DNA from: Streptomyces sp. NRRL S-340
GTDB lineage: Bacteria; Actinomycetota; Actinomycetes; Streptomycetales; Streptomycetaceae
NCBI RefSeq assembly: GCF_000720185.1
Contig: NZ_JOIY01000027.1
Location: forward strand, 166,039 to 230,038
Length of the DNA stretch: 64,000 nucleotides
Direction: 5' to 3'
Shown: in pieces, positions 6,077 through 16,013 of the stretch
Layout of the letters: every line of letters starts with the position of its first letter
Numbering within the stretch: position 1 is the first letter of the stretch
The notes under the pieces: generated by a model
The model's database searches: none
What the model was told of the DNA's origin: nothing
The model's input: the letters and a program-made list of their open reading frames with translations, nothing else
Translations under genes and position numbers: made by a program

Positions 6077-8917
6077 TCACTTCGCGCGCCGGCCGGCCGC
6101 CAATCGGACGATGTCGACCCGCGAACGGATCCCCAGCTTGCGGTAGACCCGGGTCAGGGTCGCCTCCACCGTCTTGACGCTGATGAACAGCCGCGCGGCG
6201 ATCTCCCGGTTGGTGGCGCCCTCCATGACGAGCGCCGCGACCTGACGCTCCATCGCGGCCAGCCCGTCCAGGACCGCGGGGACCGCTTCCGGCTCCGGCT
6301 GCGCCGGACGGGCGAGCGCCGCCGCGTCCACCCGGCGCAGCCACGGCAGCGCCCGGCAGCGCCGGAAGAGCCGCGCCGCCTCGTCGTACGACGTCGGGCC
6401 CGGCCGCGGCGCGCGCAGCCGGGCCAGCGCGAAGGCGGCCCGCGCCTCCTCCAGGCCGTTGCCGAGCCCGGCCAGCCGGTCCTGGGCCGACGTCAGCCGG
6501 CCGACGGCGGCCTCGGTGTCGCCGCGGGCCGCCACCACCAGCGCCTCGGCCCGGTCGAGGACGGCCAGCACGCTCTCGCGGCCCAGCCGCAGCGCGTGCG
6601 CGCGGGCCGTGTCGACGACCTGCTGCGCCTCGCCCGGCTCACCGACGAGCACCAGCGCCTCCGCCAGGTCGCCGTGCCAGCGCCCGCGCGCCGGGTCGGT
6701 GATGCCGAGCCCCGTCTCCAGCTCCCGCACCCGGCGCAGCGTCGCCACGGCGGCCTGCGCGTCCCCGGACACGAACTGCGCGTACCCGAGGGCCGCCAGG
6801 GCGCGCGAGAGGTACATCTGGTCGCCGTCCTCCTCGGCGAGCCGGACCGCCTCACCGGCCAGCGCCAGCGCCCGGCCGGTGTCCCCGCCGGAGGCTTCCG
6901 CGAAGCAGGCCAGCATGGCCGAGGCGCCCTCGCCGATCCCCGTGTCCCGGGCCAGCCGCAGACTCTCCCGGGCCAGGTCCAGGGCCCGCCCGCAGTGCCC
7001 GGCGCGCAGTTCTGTCTCGGCGAGCAGCCGCAGGAAGTGCACCTCGCTCTCGACCATGCCGCGCCGCCGCACCTCGCGCAGCAGCGCCGTGATGGTCGCG
7101 CGCGCCTCGGTGAGCCGGTCGCTCATCAGCAGCCAGCGGTAGCGGGCCGCACCGACGCCGTTGTGGTGGCAGGCGACGTAGGGGTCCTGGGGCTCCTTCG
7201 TCGCGCGCCGGATGGTCGAGGGCGCGTCGGGGTGCCCCATCAGCGTCTCGGTGGAGGCCCGGAACGCCAGCGCCATCAGCTCGGTACGCCGGTCCCCGCC
7301 GCGCGCGGCCAGCTCCGCGGCGTGCGCGGCCTCCTCGCGGGCCACGCCGAAATCCCCCTCGACGACCAGCCCGCGCCAGGCCAGCTGGTAGTGGACCAGG
7401 GCGAGCAGCCCGGGGTCGTCCCCGGCGTCGGCCAGCGCCTGCGGGAAGACCGCGTCCACCTCGCCGAGGGCCTGCCCGGCGGCCTCGATCACCACCATCC
7501 ACGCCCGCACCCGCTGGGCGGGCACGGTGGCCCGGGTCAGCACGTCCCGGGCGATGTCCCGGGCGAGGTCCACCTCGCCGGCCGTGATGGCGTCCTCGGC
7601 GGCGAGCAACCGCCGCTCGTCGGGCCCCGGTTCGCCGTCCGCCGGGGTGTGCCGGGCGGCGAGCAGCCCGAGCGAGGCGGCCACCGACGGCGCTCCGCGG
7701 TCGCGGGCCAGGGCGGCGGCCCCGGCGAGCCGGGCGGCCACGCCCGGATCGGTGCCGGTCGTGGACAGGGCCAGGTGACGGGCGCGTTCGATGGGGTCGG
7801 AGGCTGCGGTGGACAGTGCCGCGTGCGCGGCACGCCGCTCCCCGACGGGCGCCTCGGCGTACAGCGCGGCCGAGATGAGGGGGTGCGCGAACCGTACGGC
7901 GGGTCCCTCGGGTTCGGTCGCCAGCAGCCCGAGCCGGGCGGCCTGCGCGCACTCGGCCTCCGCGTTCTCCCGGCCGGCGGCGTGCAGCAGCGCCGGGGTG
8001 GGGCGGGCGCCCGCACTGGCGACGAGCAGGGTCCGGCGGGCCTCCTCGGACAGCATCTCCAGCCGGCTGAGCACCAGGGCGCGCAGCGACGTCGGCACCG
8101 GCAGCGGCTCACCCGGACGGGGCCGGGCCGGGCTCTCGGCCAGCGCCCGGCCCAGTTCCAGCGCGAACAGCGGGTTGCCGCCGCTGGTGCGGTGGATCTC
8201 GCGGACCGTGGAGCGCGGCAGGCCGGTGTGGCCGCGGTGGTCGAGCAGGGCCGAGACCTGGGCGCGCGAGAGCGGACCGAGGCGCACCGAGAGGGTGTCG
8301 GGCGGGCAGGGGGGTCCCCCCGCTCGGGCGACGCCGAGAGCGGGGGAGCGCAGATGACGGCCGTAGTCCTCGTCCTCGGTGCGCACGGCGCACAGCATCC
8401 GCACCGGGGTGCCGCCCAGGCGGCGGGCGGCGAAGCCGAGCAGTTCCGCGCTGGCCGGGTCCAGCCACTGCAGGTCGTCGGCGACGATCAGCACCGGGCC
8501 GCGGGCGGCGAGCGCGCGCAGCGTGGAGAGCACGGCGAGGCGCAGGGCCAGACCGTCGCGCTGGAGGGTGGACTCGCCGCGGCCGGTGAGCGCCGACTCC
8601 AGGGCGGTGCGCTGGGCGGCGGGCAGTTCGCCGGCCACCTCCGCAAGGACCAGCCCGAAGAGGTCGGCGAGGGCCAGGAACGGCAGATGGGATTCGGACT
8701 CGGTGGCGGAGCAGCGCAAGACCGTGCGGGCCGCGGGGGCGTATTCCGCCGCCAATGCCCGCAGCACGGTCGACTTTCCTATTCCGGCCGGTCCGTGCAG
8801 CAGCACACTGCCGCCGCGGCCGAGCTGCTCGCGCGCCGCCGCGGACGGCTCCTCCCGGCCGATGACCAGCTCGGAGCGGCAGCCCGCAGGGCCCTTGAAG
8901 TCCCGTAGCACGGTCAC
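6077..8917 (-). CDS. Large LAL-type LuxR transcriptional regulator (ATPase + TPR-like + HTH)
   Basis: 946 residues. The GTG is chosen because GAGGGGAG precedes it. Residues 20-200 form the AAA/NACHT-like ATPase, with Walker A 'HGPAGIGKST' at 41-50 and Walker B 'VLIVADDLQWLD' about residue 145. A long helical repeat region follows. The C terminus is a LuxR helix-turn-helix ('EGATNREIAARLFISVKTVE', about residues 890-940). LAL proteins are typically pathway activators that sense a small molecule. Residues about 189-205 ('RSPALGVARAGGPPCPP') are encoded by a palindromic element that also occurs outside genes at 22558-22603, so they look like an in-frame insertion. Neighbours give no clear target. 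Confidence 0.92.
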   Translation of the reverse strand: MTVLRDFKGPAGCRSELVIGREEPSAAAREQLGRGGSVLLHGPAGIGKSTVLRALAAEYAPAARTVLRCSATESESHLPFLALADLFGLVLAEVAGELPAAQRTALESALTGRGESTLQRDGLALRLAVLSTLRALAARGPVLIVADDLQWLDPASAELLGFAARRLGGTPVRMLCAVRTEDEDYGRHLRSPALGVARAGGPPCPPDTLSVRLGPLSRAQVSALLDHRGHTGLPRSTVREIHRTSGGNPLFALELGRALAESPARPRPGEPLPVPTSLRALVLSRLEMLSEEARRTLLVASAGARPTPALLHAAGRENAEAECAQAARLGLLATEPEGPAVRFAHPLISAALYAEAPVGERRAAHAALSTAASDPIERARHLALSTTGTDPGVAARLAGAAALARDRGAPSVAASLGLLAARHTPADGEPGPDERRLLAAEDAITAGEVDLARDIARDVLTRATVPAQRVRAWMVVIEAAGQALGEVDAVFPQALADAGDDPGLLALVHYQLAWRGLVVEGDFGVAREEAAHAAELAARGGDRRTELMALAFRASTETLMGHPDAPSTIRRATKEPQDPYVACHHNGVGAARYRWLLMSDRLTEARATITALLREVRRRGMVESEVHFLRLLAETELRAGHCGRALDLARESLRLARDTGIGEGASAMLACFAEASGGDTGRALALAGEAVRLAEEDGDQMYLSRALAALGYAQFVSGDAQAAVATLRRVRELETGLGITDPARGRWHGDLAEALVLVGEPGEAQQVVDTARAHALRLGRESVLAVLDRAEALVVAARGDTEAAVGRLTSAQDRLAGLGNGLEEARAAFALARLRAPRPGPTSYDEAARLFRRCRALPWLRRVDAAALARPAQPEPEAVPAVLDGLAAMERQVAALVMEGATNREIAARLFISVKTVEATLTRVYRKLGIRSRVDIVRLAAGRRAK
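8309..8351 (-). repeat. Dispersed palindromic element inside the LAL gene
   Basis: A 43-bp hairpin-forming block: GCGCTCCCCCG and GGGGGGACCCCCC flank an inner stem with CTCTCGGCGTCGCCCGAG on the minus strand. It has the same layout as the intergenic block at 22558-22603 and resembles a short palindrome I have often seen scattered in Streptomyces genomes. It is read in frame through the coding sequence. Confidence 0.6.
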
Positions 8918-9239
8918 CGCTCCCCTCGTGTGTCGTGTCCGGGCCAAATTCTAGGCAACCGGCCGATGAATTCCGGTCCGTCGGCGTCGTGAGGGAAATA
9001 ACAGCAGCCGAAGCATGACGGAATTCAAAGCCGCGCCGATCGAATACGCACCCCGCACGCACAGCCCTCCGACGGTACCCCGGCCACCCGGCCGACGGTA
9101 CTCCCACCACGGACCGTCCGGCCCGGGGAGGCTCCCCCGCCCCGCCACGGCCGGCACCCGCACGCTGCCGCGGCGGCAGCGCACCCACCGTCCCGCGGCA
9201 GCGCACCCCACCGTTCCGCGGCAGGGCACGGGCCCGCTC
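8918..9239. other. Intergenic region, LAL promoter side
   Basis: 322 bp with no gene. The AT-richer stretch at 8945-9040 probably carries the LAL promoter (minus strand). At 9180-9224 a 22-23 bp block (GCACCCACCGTCCCGCGGCA and its near copy) is repeated twice in tandem. Confidence 0.5.
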
Positions 9240-10085
9240 CTACGGCAGCACCCCCGCCCGGCGGGCCGCCGCCACCGCCTCGCCCCGGGTGTGGGCGCCG
9301 AGCCTGCGCATGGCCGAGCGGAGGTAGGCCTTGACCGTCTCCGCGCCGAGGCCGAGACGGGCGGCGGTGGCCGCGTTCGTCGCGCCCGCGGCCACGCAGG
9401 CGAGGACGTCGACCTCCCGGGGGGCCAGGCGCACGCCCGGCGAAGGGGCGGGCGCCGCGGTCAGCAGGCCGCACGCCCGGAGCAGTTCGGCGCGCAGGCC
9501 GGGGTCCGTGATCCGCGGGGCCAGGGCACGCAGCGCCGCGTGGGCCTCGCGCACCTGCGCCCAGGCGGGCCCGGCGACCTGCGCGCCCTCGGCCTCGGCC
9601 TCCGGCGCGGCGGCCGCCGCCAGCAGTCCGCGCGCCTCCTCCTGTACGACCAGCGCCTGCTCCACGTCGCGGGCCGCCGCCACCGCCGCGTTCAGCGTGC
9701 GGTCGCCGAGCGGCTGGGCGGTCCGCAGGGCGCCGTACAGCACGCCCCGCACCCGGCGCCGCACCACCACCGGTACCGCGAGGACCGAGCGCAGTCCCTC
9801 TGCGGCCACCGCCGCGTCGTACTCGTGACTGATCTGCCGGGACAGCGAGTAGTCCGTCACCGCGCAGGGGCGGGCCAGCGCCACCGCCCGGCCGCCGAGC
9901 CCGTTGCCGGCGGTCACCGCGAGCGCGCTGAGCGCGGGCGTCGCCGTGCCGGTCAGCTCACTGATCCGCACCCGCGGCCGTCCCGGCTCGACCAGGCCGC
10001 CGAAGGCGACCGGCAGACCCGTCGCCCGCCGCAGCGCCGCCAGCGCTCCCCGGATCTCCGCCGCCCCGGACGCCTGTGCCGTCAC
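9240..10085 (-). CDS. GAF-domain LuxR-type transcriptional regulator
   Basis: 281 residues from a GTG with AAGGGG upstream. Residues 1-150 form a GAF-like sensor domain ('GLPVAFGGLVEPGRP', 'LRSVLAVPVVVRRRVRGVLY'). The C-terminal 60 residues are a LuxR helix-turn-helix ('LAPREVDVLACVAAGATNAA' ... 'VKAYLRSAMRRLGAHTR'). It is divergent from the two acyl-CoA synthetase genes across a 134-bp gap that holds a perfect palindrome, so it most likely controls them. Regulators of this type next to AMP-ligase pairs are a known actinobacterial arrangement for acid catabolism. The effector is unknown. Confidence 0.85.
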   Translation of the reverse strand: MTAQASGAAEIRGALAALRRATGLPVAFGGLVEPGRPRVRISELTGTATPALSALAVTAGNGLGGRAVALARPCAVTDYSLSRQISHEYDAAVAAEGLRSVLAVPVVVRRRVRGVLYGALRTAQPLGDRTLNAAVAAARDVEQALVVQEEARGLLAAAAAPEAEAEGAQVAGPAWAQVREAHAALRALAPRITDPGLRAELLRACGLLTAAPAPSPGVRLAPREVDVLACVAAGATNAATAARLGLGAETVKAYLRSAMRRLGAHTRGEAVAAARRAGVLP

Positions 10086-10121
10086 CCGCTCGCCCCTTCG
10101 TCACGGTCCCGCGCTCACCAC

Positions 10122-10137
10122 ACCCCCGTTCGGGGGT
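10122..10137. promoter_or_regulatory. 16-bp palindrome in divergent promoter, candidate operator
   Basis: ACCCCCGTTCGGGGGT is a perfect inverted repeat (7-bp arms, 2-bp centre) lying between the GAF-LuxR gene and the acyl-CoA synthetase operon. Its position between two divergent genes fits an operator for the regulator. Confidence 0.45.
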
Positions 10138-10219
10138 AGTGAGACCTGCATCACGGATTACACGATGGAGCGGAGCCGCACGGCAATGGTCCGGATGCCG
10201 GACCGCACATGGAGGACAG

Positions 10220-11893
10220 ATGACGACGGCGACGGAGACCTTCCGCGGGGCACGGGACTTCCTGCTGGAACACCGTGAGGACTACGCCACGGCCTACGCC
10301 GGCTTCCGGTGGCCCCGCCCCGGGCACTTCAACTGGGCGCTGGACTGGTTCGACGTCATCGCCGAGAACAACGACCGCACCGCCCTGCACATCGTGGAGG
10401 AGGACGGCAGCGAGGTCCGCCTCTCCTTCGCCGAGATGTCCGAGCGCTCCGACCGCGCCGCGAACTGGCTGCGGTCGCGCGGCGTCGCGGCCGAGGACCG
10501 GGTCCTGGTGATGCTCGGCAACCAGGCCGAACTGTGGGAGACCGCGCTCGCCGCGATGAAGCTGCGGGCGGTCGTCATCCCCGCCACCCCGCTGCTCGGC
10601 CCCGCCGACCTGCGCGACCGCGTCGAGCGCGGCCGGGTCAAGCACGTCGTCGTGCGCGCGCAGGACACCGCCAAGTTCGCCGACGTGCCCGGCGCCTACA
10701 CCCGCATCTCGGTCGGCGGGGTGCCCGAGGAGGGCTGGGAGCCCTACGAGGACGTGCACGCGGCCCCGGCGGAATTCCTCCCCGACGGACCCACCCTCGC
10801 CGACGACCCGCTGATGCTCTACTTCACCTCCGGCACCACCGCCCGTCCCAAGCTGGTCGAGCACACCCACACCTCGTACCCGATCGGGCACCTGGCGACC
10901 ATGTACTGGATCGGCCTGAAGCCCGGCGACGTGCACCTGAACATCTCCTCGCCGGGCTGGGCCAAGCACGCCTGGTCCAACCTGTTCGCCCCGTGGAACG
11001 CGGAGGCGACCGTCTTCATCCACAACTACACCCGCTTCGACGCCGCCCGTCTGATGTCCGAGATGAACCGGGCCGGCGTCACCACCTTCTGCGCCCCGCC
11101 GACCGTGTGGCGCATGCTCATCCAGGCCGACCTGAGCCTGCTGGGCACCCCGCCCCGCGAGGCCGTGGCCGCCGGCGAGCCGCTCAACCCCGAGGTCATC
11201 GAGCAGGTCCGGCGGGCCTGGGGCGTCACCGTCCGCGACGGTTTCGGGCAGACCGAGACGGCCGTGCAGGTCTCCAACAGCCCCGGCCAGCCGCTCAAGA
11301 CCGGCTCCATGGGGCGGCCCAGCCCCGGCTTCCGCGTCGAACTGCTCGATCCCGTCTCCGGCGCGCCGGGCGCCGACGAGGGCGAGGTCGCGCTCGACCT
11401 CTCCGCCCGGCCCGTCGGCCTGATGGCCGGCTACCACGGCGACGCCGACCGCACCGCCGAGGCGATGGCGGGCGGCTACTACCGCACGGGCGACGTCGCC
11501 TCCCGTGACGAAGACGGATATCTCACGTACATCGGGCGTTCCGACGACGTCTTCAAGGCCTCCGACTACAAGATCAGCCCGTTCGAGCTGGAGAGCGCCC
11601 TGCTGGAGCACGAGGCGGTGGCCGAGGCGGCCGTCGTGCCCGCCCCCGACGAACTGCGCCTGGCCGTACCGAAGGCGTACGTCGTCCTGGCCGAGGGCTG
11701 GGAGCCCGGCCCCGGCACCGCCGAGGTCCTCTTCGAGCACTCCCGCCGGGTCCTCGCCCCCTACAAGCGGCTGCGCCGCCTGGAGTTCGGCGACCTGCCC
11801 AAGACGGTCTCCGGCAAGATCCGCCGCATCGAACTGCGCGAGGCCACGGCCCAGGGCTCCCGCCACGAGTACCGCGAGGAGGACTTCCGGTGA
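10220..11893 (+). CDS. AMP-dependent acyl-CoA synthetase (medium-chain/aryl acid type)
   Basis: 557 residues. ATG preceded by GGAGGA. It is a full ANL-family ligase: the phosphate loop '[11 protein letters not shown]' about residue 200, 'DGFGQTE' about residue 345, the hinge '[14 protein letters not shown]' about residue 425, and the C-terminal catalytic lysine in 'KTVSGKIRR' about residue 535. It activates a carboxylic acid with ATP and joins it to CoA. Its overall sequence is closest in style to the ACSM / acetyl-CoA-synthetase-like medium-chain group ('[16 protein letters not shown]'). It overlaps the next ligase gene by 4 bp (GTGA), so the two are translationally coupled. Confidence 0.9.
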   Translation: MTTATETFRGARDFLLEHREDYATAYAGFRWPRPGHFNWALDWFDVIAENNDRTALHIVEEDGSEVRLSFAEMSERSDRAANWLRSRGVAAEDRVLVMLGNQAELWETALAAMKLRAVVIPATPLLGPADLRDRVERGRVKHVVVRAQDTAKFADVPGAYTRISVGGVPEEGWEPYEDVHAAPAEFLPDGPTLADDPLMLYFTSGTTARPKLVEHTHTSYPIGHLATMYWIGLKPGDVHLNISSPGWAKHAWSNLFAPWNAEATVFIHNYTRFDAARLMSEMNRAGVTTFCAPPTVWRMLIQADLSLLGTPPREAVAAGEPLNPEVIEQVRRAWGVTVRDGFGQTETAVQVSNSPGQPLKTGSMGRPSPGFRVELLDPVSGAPGADEGEVALDLSARPVGLMAGYHGDADRTAEAMAGGYYRTGDVASRDEDGYLTYIGRSDDVFKASDYKISPFELESALLEHEAVAEAAVVPAPDELRLAVPKAYVVLAEGWEPGPGTAEVLFEHSRRVLAPYKRLRRLEFGDLPKTVSGKIRRIELREATAQGSRHEYREEDFR

Positions 11894-13596
11894 GCCCCGC
11901 ACCCTCGTACACCCACGGGACCGGCGGCACGGCCCTGCTGGGCGACACCATCGGCGCGAACCTGGCCCGCGCGGTCGCCACCTGGCCCGAGCGCGAGGCG
12001 CTCGTCGACGTCCCCTCGGGCCGCCGCTGGACGTACGCCGAGTTCGCCGCCGACGTGGAACGGCTGGCGTACGCGCTGCTCGCGGCCGGCGTGGCCAAGG
12101 GCGACCGGGTCGGCATCTGGGCCGTGAACTGCGCCGAGTGGGTCCTGGTCCAGTACGCCACCGCCCGCGTCGGCGCCGTCATGGTCAACATCAACCCGGC
12201 CTACCGCACCCACGAGGCCGAGTACGTCCTGAAACAGGCGGGCATCTCCCTGCTCTTCGCCTCGCTGCGGCACAGGAGCAGCGACTACCGGGCGATGATC
12301 GACCAAGTGCGGGGCAACTGCCCGCAGTTGACGGAGATCGTCTACATCGGTGACCCGACATGGGACGCGTTCGCCGCTCATGGCACGCCCGACCGCGCCG
12401 ACGAACTGCGGGCGCGGGAGGCGGAGCTGTCCTGCGACGACCCCATCAACATCCAGTACACCTCGGGCACCACAGGCTTCCCCAAGGGCGCCACCCTCTC
12501 CCACCACAACATCCTCAACAACGGCTATTTCGTGGGGGAGCTGGTCGCCTACACCGAGCAGGACCGCATCTGCGTGCCCGTGCCCTTCTACCACTGCTTC
12601 GGCATGGTGATGGGCAACCTCGCGGCCACCTCGCACGGCGCGTGCATCGTCGTCCCCGCGGCGTCCTTCGACCCGGAGGCCACCCTCGCCGCCGTCCAGC
12701 GGGAACGCTGCACGTCGCTGTACGGCGTCCCGACCATGTTCATCGCCGAACTCAGCCTCCCCGGCTTCGCCGGGTACGACCTCTCCACCCTGCGCACCGG
12801 CATCATGGCGGGTTCCCCCTGCCCGGTGGAGGTGATGAGACGGGTGGTCGCCGAGATGCACATGGCCGAGGTCTCCATCTGCTACGGCATGACCGAGACC
12901 TCCCCGGTGTCCCTGCAGACCCGCGTGGACGACGACCTCGAACACCGCACCGCCACGGTCGGCCGGGTGCTGCCGCACCTGGAGGTGAAGGTCGTCGACC
13001 CGGCCACCGGCGTCACCCTCCCGCGCGGCAGCGCGGGCGAACTGTGCACCCGCGGCTACAGCGTCATGCTCGGCTACTGGGAGGAGCCCGAGCGGACCGC
13101 CGAGGCCGTCGATCCCGGCCGCTGGATGCACACCGGCGACCTCGCCGTGATGCGCGAGGACGGGTACGTGGAGATCGTCGGCCGCATCAAGGACATGATC
13201 ATCCGCGGCGGGGAGAACATCTACCCGCGCGAGGTCGAGGAGTTCCTGTACGGCCACCCCAAGATCCGTGACGTCCAGGTCGTCGGCGTGCCGCACGAGC
13301 GGTACGGCGAGGAGGTCCTGGCCTGCGTCATCCCGCTCGACGAGGCCGACCCGCCGACCCTCGACGAGGTGCGGTCCTTCTGCCGGGACCGGCTGGCGCA
13401 CTACAAGATCCCCAGCCGGCTGAGCGTCCTGGACTCCTTCCCGATGACGGTGTCCGGCAAGGTGCGCAAGGTCGAACTGCGCCGCGGCCACGGCGGGGAC
13501 GGCCCCGGCCGGGCCAAGGAGACCGGCCCGGCGCCGGACACCGCCCCCGCCGCCGTCAGCGCGGAAGCACCGCCGGAGAACTCGCGTCACGGATGA
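11890..13596 (+). CDS. AMP-dependent fatty acyl-CoA synthetase (FadD35/ACSF2-like)
   Basis: 568 residues. The GTG start overlaps the upstream stop. Motifs in order: '[20 protein letters not shown]' (ATP loop, about residue 195), '[11 protein letters not shown]' (about 335), '[20 protein letters not shown]' (about 415), '[17 protein letters not shown]' and the catalytic 'TVSGKVRK' near residue 525. The [10 protein letters not shown] pattern is typical of the ACSF2-like medium/long-chain synthetases. Pairing with the preceding ligase suggests two acids or two steps of one fatty-acid or aryl-acid catabolic route. Its last 41 bp overlap the 3' end of the convergent beta-propeller gene. Confidence 0.9.
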   Translation: MSPAPSYTHGTGGTALLGDTIGANLARAVATWPEREALVDVPSGRRWTYAEFAADVERLAYALLAAGVAKGDRVGIWAVNCAEWVLVQYATARVGAVMVNINPAYRTHEAEYVLKQAGISLLFASLRHRSSDYRAMIDQVRGNCPQLTEIVYIGDPTWDAFAAHGTPDRADELRAREAELSCDDPINIQYTSGTTGFPKGATLSHHNILNNGYFVGELVAYTEQDRICVPVPFYHCFGMVMGNLAATSHGACIVVPAASFDPEATLAAVQRERCTSLYGVPTMFIAELSLPGFAGYDLSTLRTGIMAGSPCPVEVMRRVVAEMHMAEVSICYGMTETSPVSLQTRVDDDLEHRTATVGRVLPHLEVKVVDPATGVTLPRGSAGELCTRGYSVMLGYWEEPERTAEAVDPGRWMHTGDLAVMREDGYVEIVGRIKDMIIRGGENIYPREVEEFLYGHPKIRDVQVVGVPHERYGEEVLACVIPLDEADPPTLDEVRSFCRDRLAHYKIPSRLSVLDSFPMTVSGKVRKVELRRGHGGDGPGRAKETGPAPDTAPAAVSAEAPPENSRHG

Positions 13597-14545
13597 GCAG
13601 GCGCGGCGCCCCGCTCCCGTCGGCCGGGACGGACCACACGTCCCAGCCGCCGCCGTGCCGGGGCAGCGCGTACATCACGGTCCGCGCGTCGAGCCAGGCC
13701 GCCTGGTCGTCGACGCTGCGGGACTCGGCGAGCGGAGTCTCGCGCATGCGGGCCAGGTCGAGCGCGAACAGCCGCCACGGGCGTCCGCTGCCCGCGTTGA
13801 CCCGCTTCTTGAACACCAGCCGCGTCCCGTCCGGCGACAGCGACGGGCACTCGGCGTTCTCCCGCAGGGTGCGCGCCGTCCACTTCCGGTAGTCGCCCCG
13901 CACCAGGTAGGTGCGGCCGGCGGTGCGCACCGTGGCGTAGAAGGTGCTGTCGTCCCGCGCGAACGTCACCCCCCAGTAGTTGACGTCGGCGGCCTGGTAC
14001 GGGCGGCCGTCCAGGGTCAGCGGGATCCGCTCGATGTCGCCGGTCAGCCGGCCGGTACGGGTGTCCAGCACGCCGGTACGGGTCGAGAAGTCGTCGCGCA
14101 GATAGGAGTCGCCCCGCACGAACATCGTCCACGACAGCATCCGTCCGTCCGCCGACACCCGGGCCCGGTTGGGGAAGCCCTCGGTACGCACCCGGCGGAC
14201 CCGGCGCAGCTCGCGGTCGAGCACCGTGACGTAGGTGCCCGGGACGGGGCCGGTGCGCTGGAGGCACACACCCGTGCCGTGCGCCGCGTAGACGCGGTCG
14301 CAGCGCGTGGCGCCGACCGTGCGGCCGGCGCCCGGCCGGTCCAGCGGCACCGTCGCCACCTTGCCGAACCCGGCGCCCGGCGCGGTGTTCCGGAACAGGA
14401 TCCGCCCGGCCGCGTCGAGCCGGACCGCGCCGCCCGCGGTGCCCGGGTCCGCGCCGCCGCGCACGTGCCACACGTACCCGGTGCTCGCGCCCGCCACCAG
14501 CAGCACGGCGGCGACGACGGTCAGCAGTCTCGCCCTGGTGCTCAT
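13556..14545 (-). CDS. Exported TolB-like beta-propeller (PD40 repeat) protein
   Basis: 329 residues. A membrane anchor or uncleaved signal ('[20 protein letters not shown]') is at residues 6-26. The rest has repeated beta-propeller strands typical of TolB/PD40 repeats ('[16 protein letters not shown]', '[15 protein letters not shown]', '[17 protein letters not shown]'). Proteins of this kind sit outside the membrane and bind partners rather than act as enzymes. The ATG overlaps the stop of the upstream MFS gene (ATGA), so the two are coupled, suggesting that the protein assists or senses the same process as the transporter. Its 3' end overlaps the convergent ligase gene. Confidence 0.8.
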   Translation of the reverse strand: MSTRARLLTVVAAVLLVAGASTGYVWHVRGGADPGTAGGAVRLDAAGRILFRNTAPGAGFGKVATVPLDRPGAGRTVGATRCDRVYAAHGTGVCLQRTGPVPGTYVTVLDRELRRVRRVRTEGFPNRARVSADGRMLSWTMFVRGDSYLRDDFSTRTGVLDTRTGRLTGDIERIPLTLDGRPYQAADVNYWGVTFARDDSTFYATVRTAGRTYLVRGDYRKWTARTLRENAECPSLSPDGTRLVFKKRVNAGSGRPWRLFALDLARMRETPLAESRSVDDQAAWLDARTVMYALPRHGGGWDVWSVPADGSGAPRLLIRDASSPAVLPR

Positions 14546-15915
14546 CCGGTGGCCTCCGCACGCTCGTCCGCCGTCACCGGGCCCCGCCGCTCGGCGCGCC
14601 AGGGCAGGATCCACACCGCGAGCACGCTCGCCACCGCCAGCGCGGCCAGCGCGGCGGCCAGCGCGGTCCGCAGCCCCCACAGCGACCAGCACGCCCCGAA
14701 CAGCACCGAGGAGGCCAGCGCGGCCACCGACTGGGCCGTCTGGATCAGGGACAGGCCGCCGGCCCGCAGCCGCTCGGGCACCAGCGGTCCGACGGCGGCC
14801 ATCAGTACGCCGTCCGTCGCCGCGTAGAACACCCCGTGCAGCGCCAGCACCACGACGACCGGCGCCGGTCCCGACCACGGCAGGAACAGCAGCAGACAGC
14901 CCGTCAGCAGGGCGAGGTGGCCGGCGGCGAAGACCCGCAGCCGCCCGGCCCGGTCGGCCAGCCGCCCCATCGGCACCGCGAGCAGCAGATAGCCGCCCGC
15001 CGTGCCCAGCGGCAGCAGCGGGAAGTACTGCTCGGGCACGCCCAGGCGCTCCTGGAGGAGCAGGTAGACGAACGAGTCGCCGATCACCACCGCGGACAGC
15101 AGCACCGCGGCCAGCCCCACCCGCAGATAGGCGCGGTGGCGCAGCAGCGCGAGCACGTCGCGCAGGCCCGCCCGGCGCTCCGGCTCGCCGGCCGCCGCCG
15201 GCGCCCGCCGCTCCTGGACCAGCAGGGCGAGCATCAGCACCCCGAGGACGGCGACACCGAAGCTCACCACGAACACGGTGTCGTAGCGGCCCGGCGTGGC
15301 CAGCAGCAGGGCGAACGCCACCAGCGGGCCGAGGAAGGCGCCCGCCGTGTCGAGCGCGCGGTGCACCCCGAAGGAGCGGCCCAGCGTCGCCGGTGTGCTG
15401 CTCAGGGAGATCAGCGCGTCGCGCGGGCCGGTGCGCAGCCCCTTGCCGGTGCGGTCGGCGGCGATCACCGCGCCGAGCAGCGGCACCGAGGAGCCCGCCG
15501 CCAGCAGGCCCAGCTTGCACACCGCGGAGAGGGCGTAGCCGCTGCCCGCCACCAGTTTGCGGCGCTGCCAGCGGTCGGCCGCGTGCCCGCCGGCCAGCCG
15601 GACCAGGGCGGTCACGCCGACGTACATGCCGTTGAGCGCGCCGAACTGCAAGGGGCTCAGGCCCAGCGTGAAGATGACGTACATCGGCAGCACGGCGGTG
15701 ATCATCTCGGAGGAGACGTCGGTGACCAGGCTGACCGAGCCGAGGGCGAGCACGGTGGGGGAGACCCGGGCCGTCGCGCGCGCCCGGCGCCCGGCACCCG
15801 GGGGTGCCTGCGGGGCGGCGGGGGCCGGCGGGGCGGCGGCGCGGGGATCGGGGCCGGAGCCGGTGCCGGGGGCGGGGGAGCGCGGCGTCGCCGCCCGGCT
15901 GGATGAGATGTACAT
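14542..15915 (-). CDS. MFS transporter
   Basis: 457 residues with twelve predicted membrane segments after a Pro/Ala-rich cytoplasmic N terminus of about 50 residues. MFS signatures include 'GGHAADRWQRRKLVAG' (loop 2-3) and 'PMGRLADRAGRLRVFAAG' (loop 8-9), plus 'ADRTGKGLRTGPRDALIS', which is characteristic of the group related to fosmidomycin and other drug efflux proteins. The substrate is unknown. It is the first gene of a two-gene unit with the beta-propeller protein. The start codon has GAGAGGA 11 nt upstream. Confidence 0.85.
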   Translation of the reverse strand: MYISSSRAATPRSPAPGTGSGPDPRAAAPPAPAAPQAPPGAGRRARATARVSPTVLALGSVSLVTDVSSEMITAVLPMYVIFTLGLSPLQFGALNGMYVGVTALVRLAGGHAADRWQRRKLVAGSGYALSAVCKLGLLAAGSSVPLLGAVIAADRTGKGLRTGPRDALISLSSTPATLGRSFGVHRALDTAGAFLGPLVAFALLLATPGRYDTVFVVSFGVAVLGVLMLALLVQERRAPAAAGEPERRAGLRDVLALLRHRAYLRVGLAAVLLSAVVIGDSFVYLLLQERLGVPEQYFPLLPLGTAGGYLLLAVPMGRLADRAGRLRVFAAGHLALLTGCLLLFLPWSGPAPVVVVLALHGVFYAATDGVLMAAVGPLVPERLRAGGLSLIQTAQSVAALASSVLFGACWSLWGLRTALAAALAALAVASVLAVWILPWRAERRGPVTADERAEATG

Positions 15916-16013
15916 GGCTGGACGTGTCCTCTCGGGGCCTGTCCCGTGGTGGGGGTCTCGCGCGGGGAGGGGCCCGCCGGCGCGGTGGCCGGCGGGCCCT
16001 GCGGGCGGCCGGG

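Noticed and set aside
6596..8908. 770-residue plus-strand frame opposite the LAL gene
   Set aside because: Arg/Gly/Gln-rich antisense translation of a well-supported LAL regulator.
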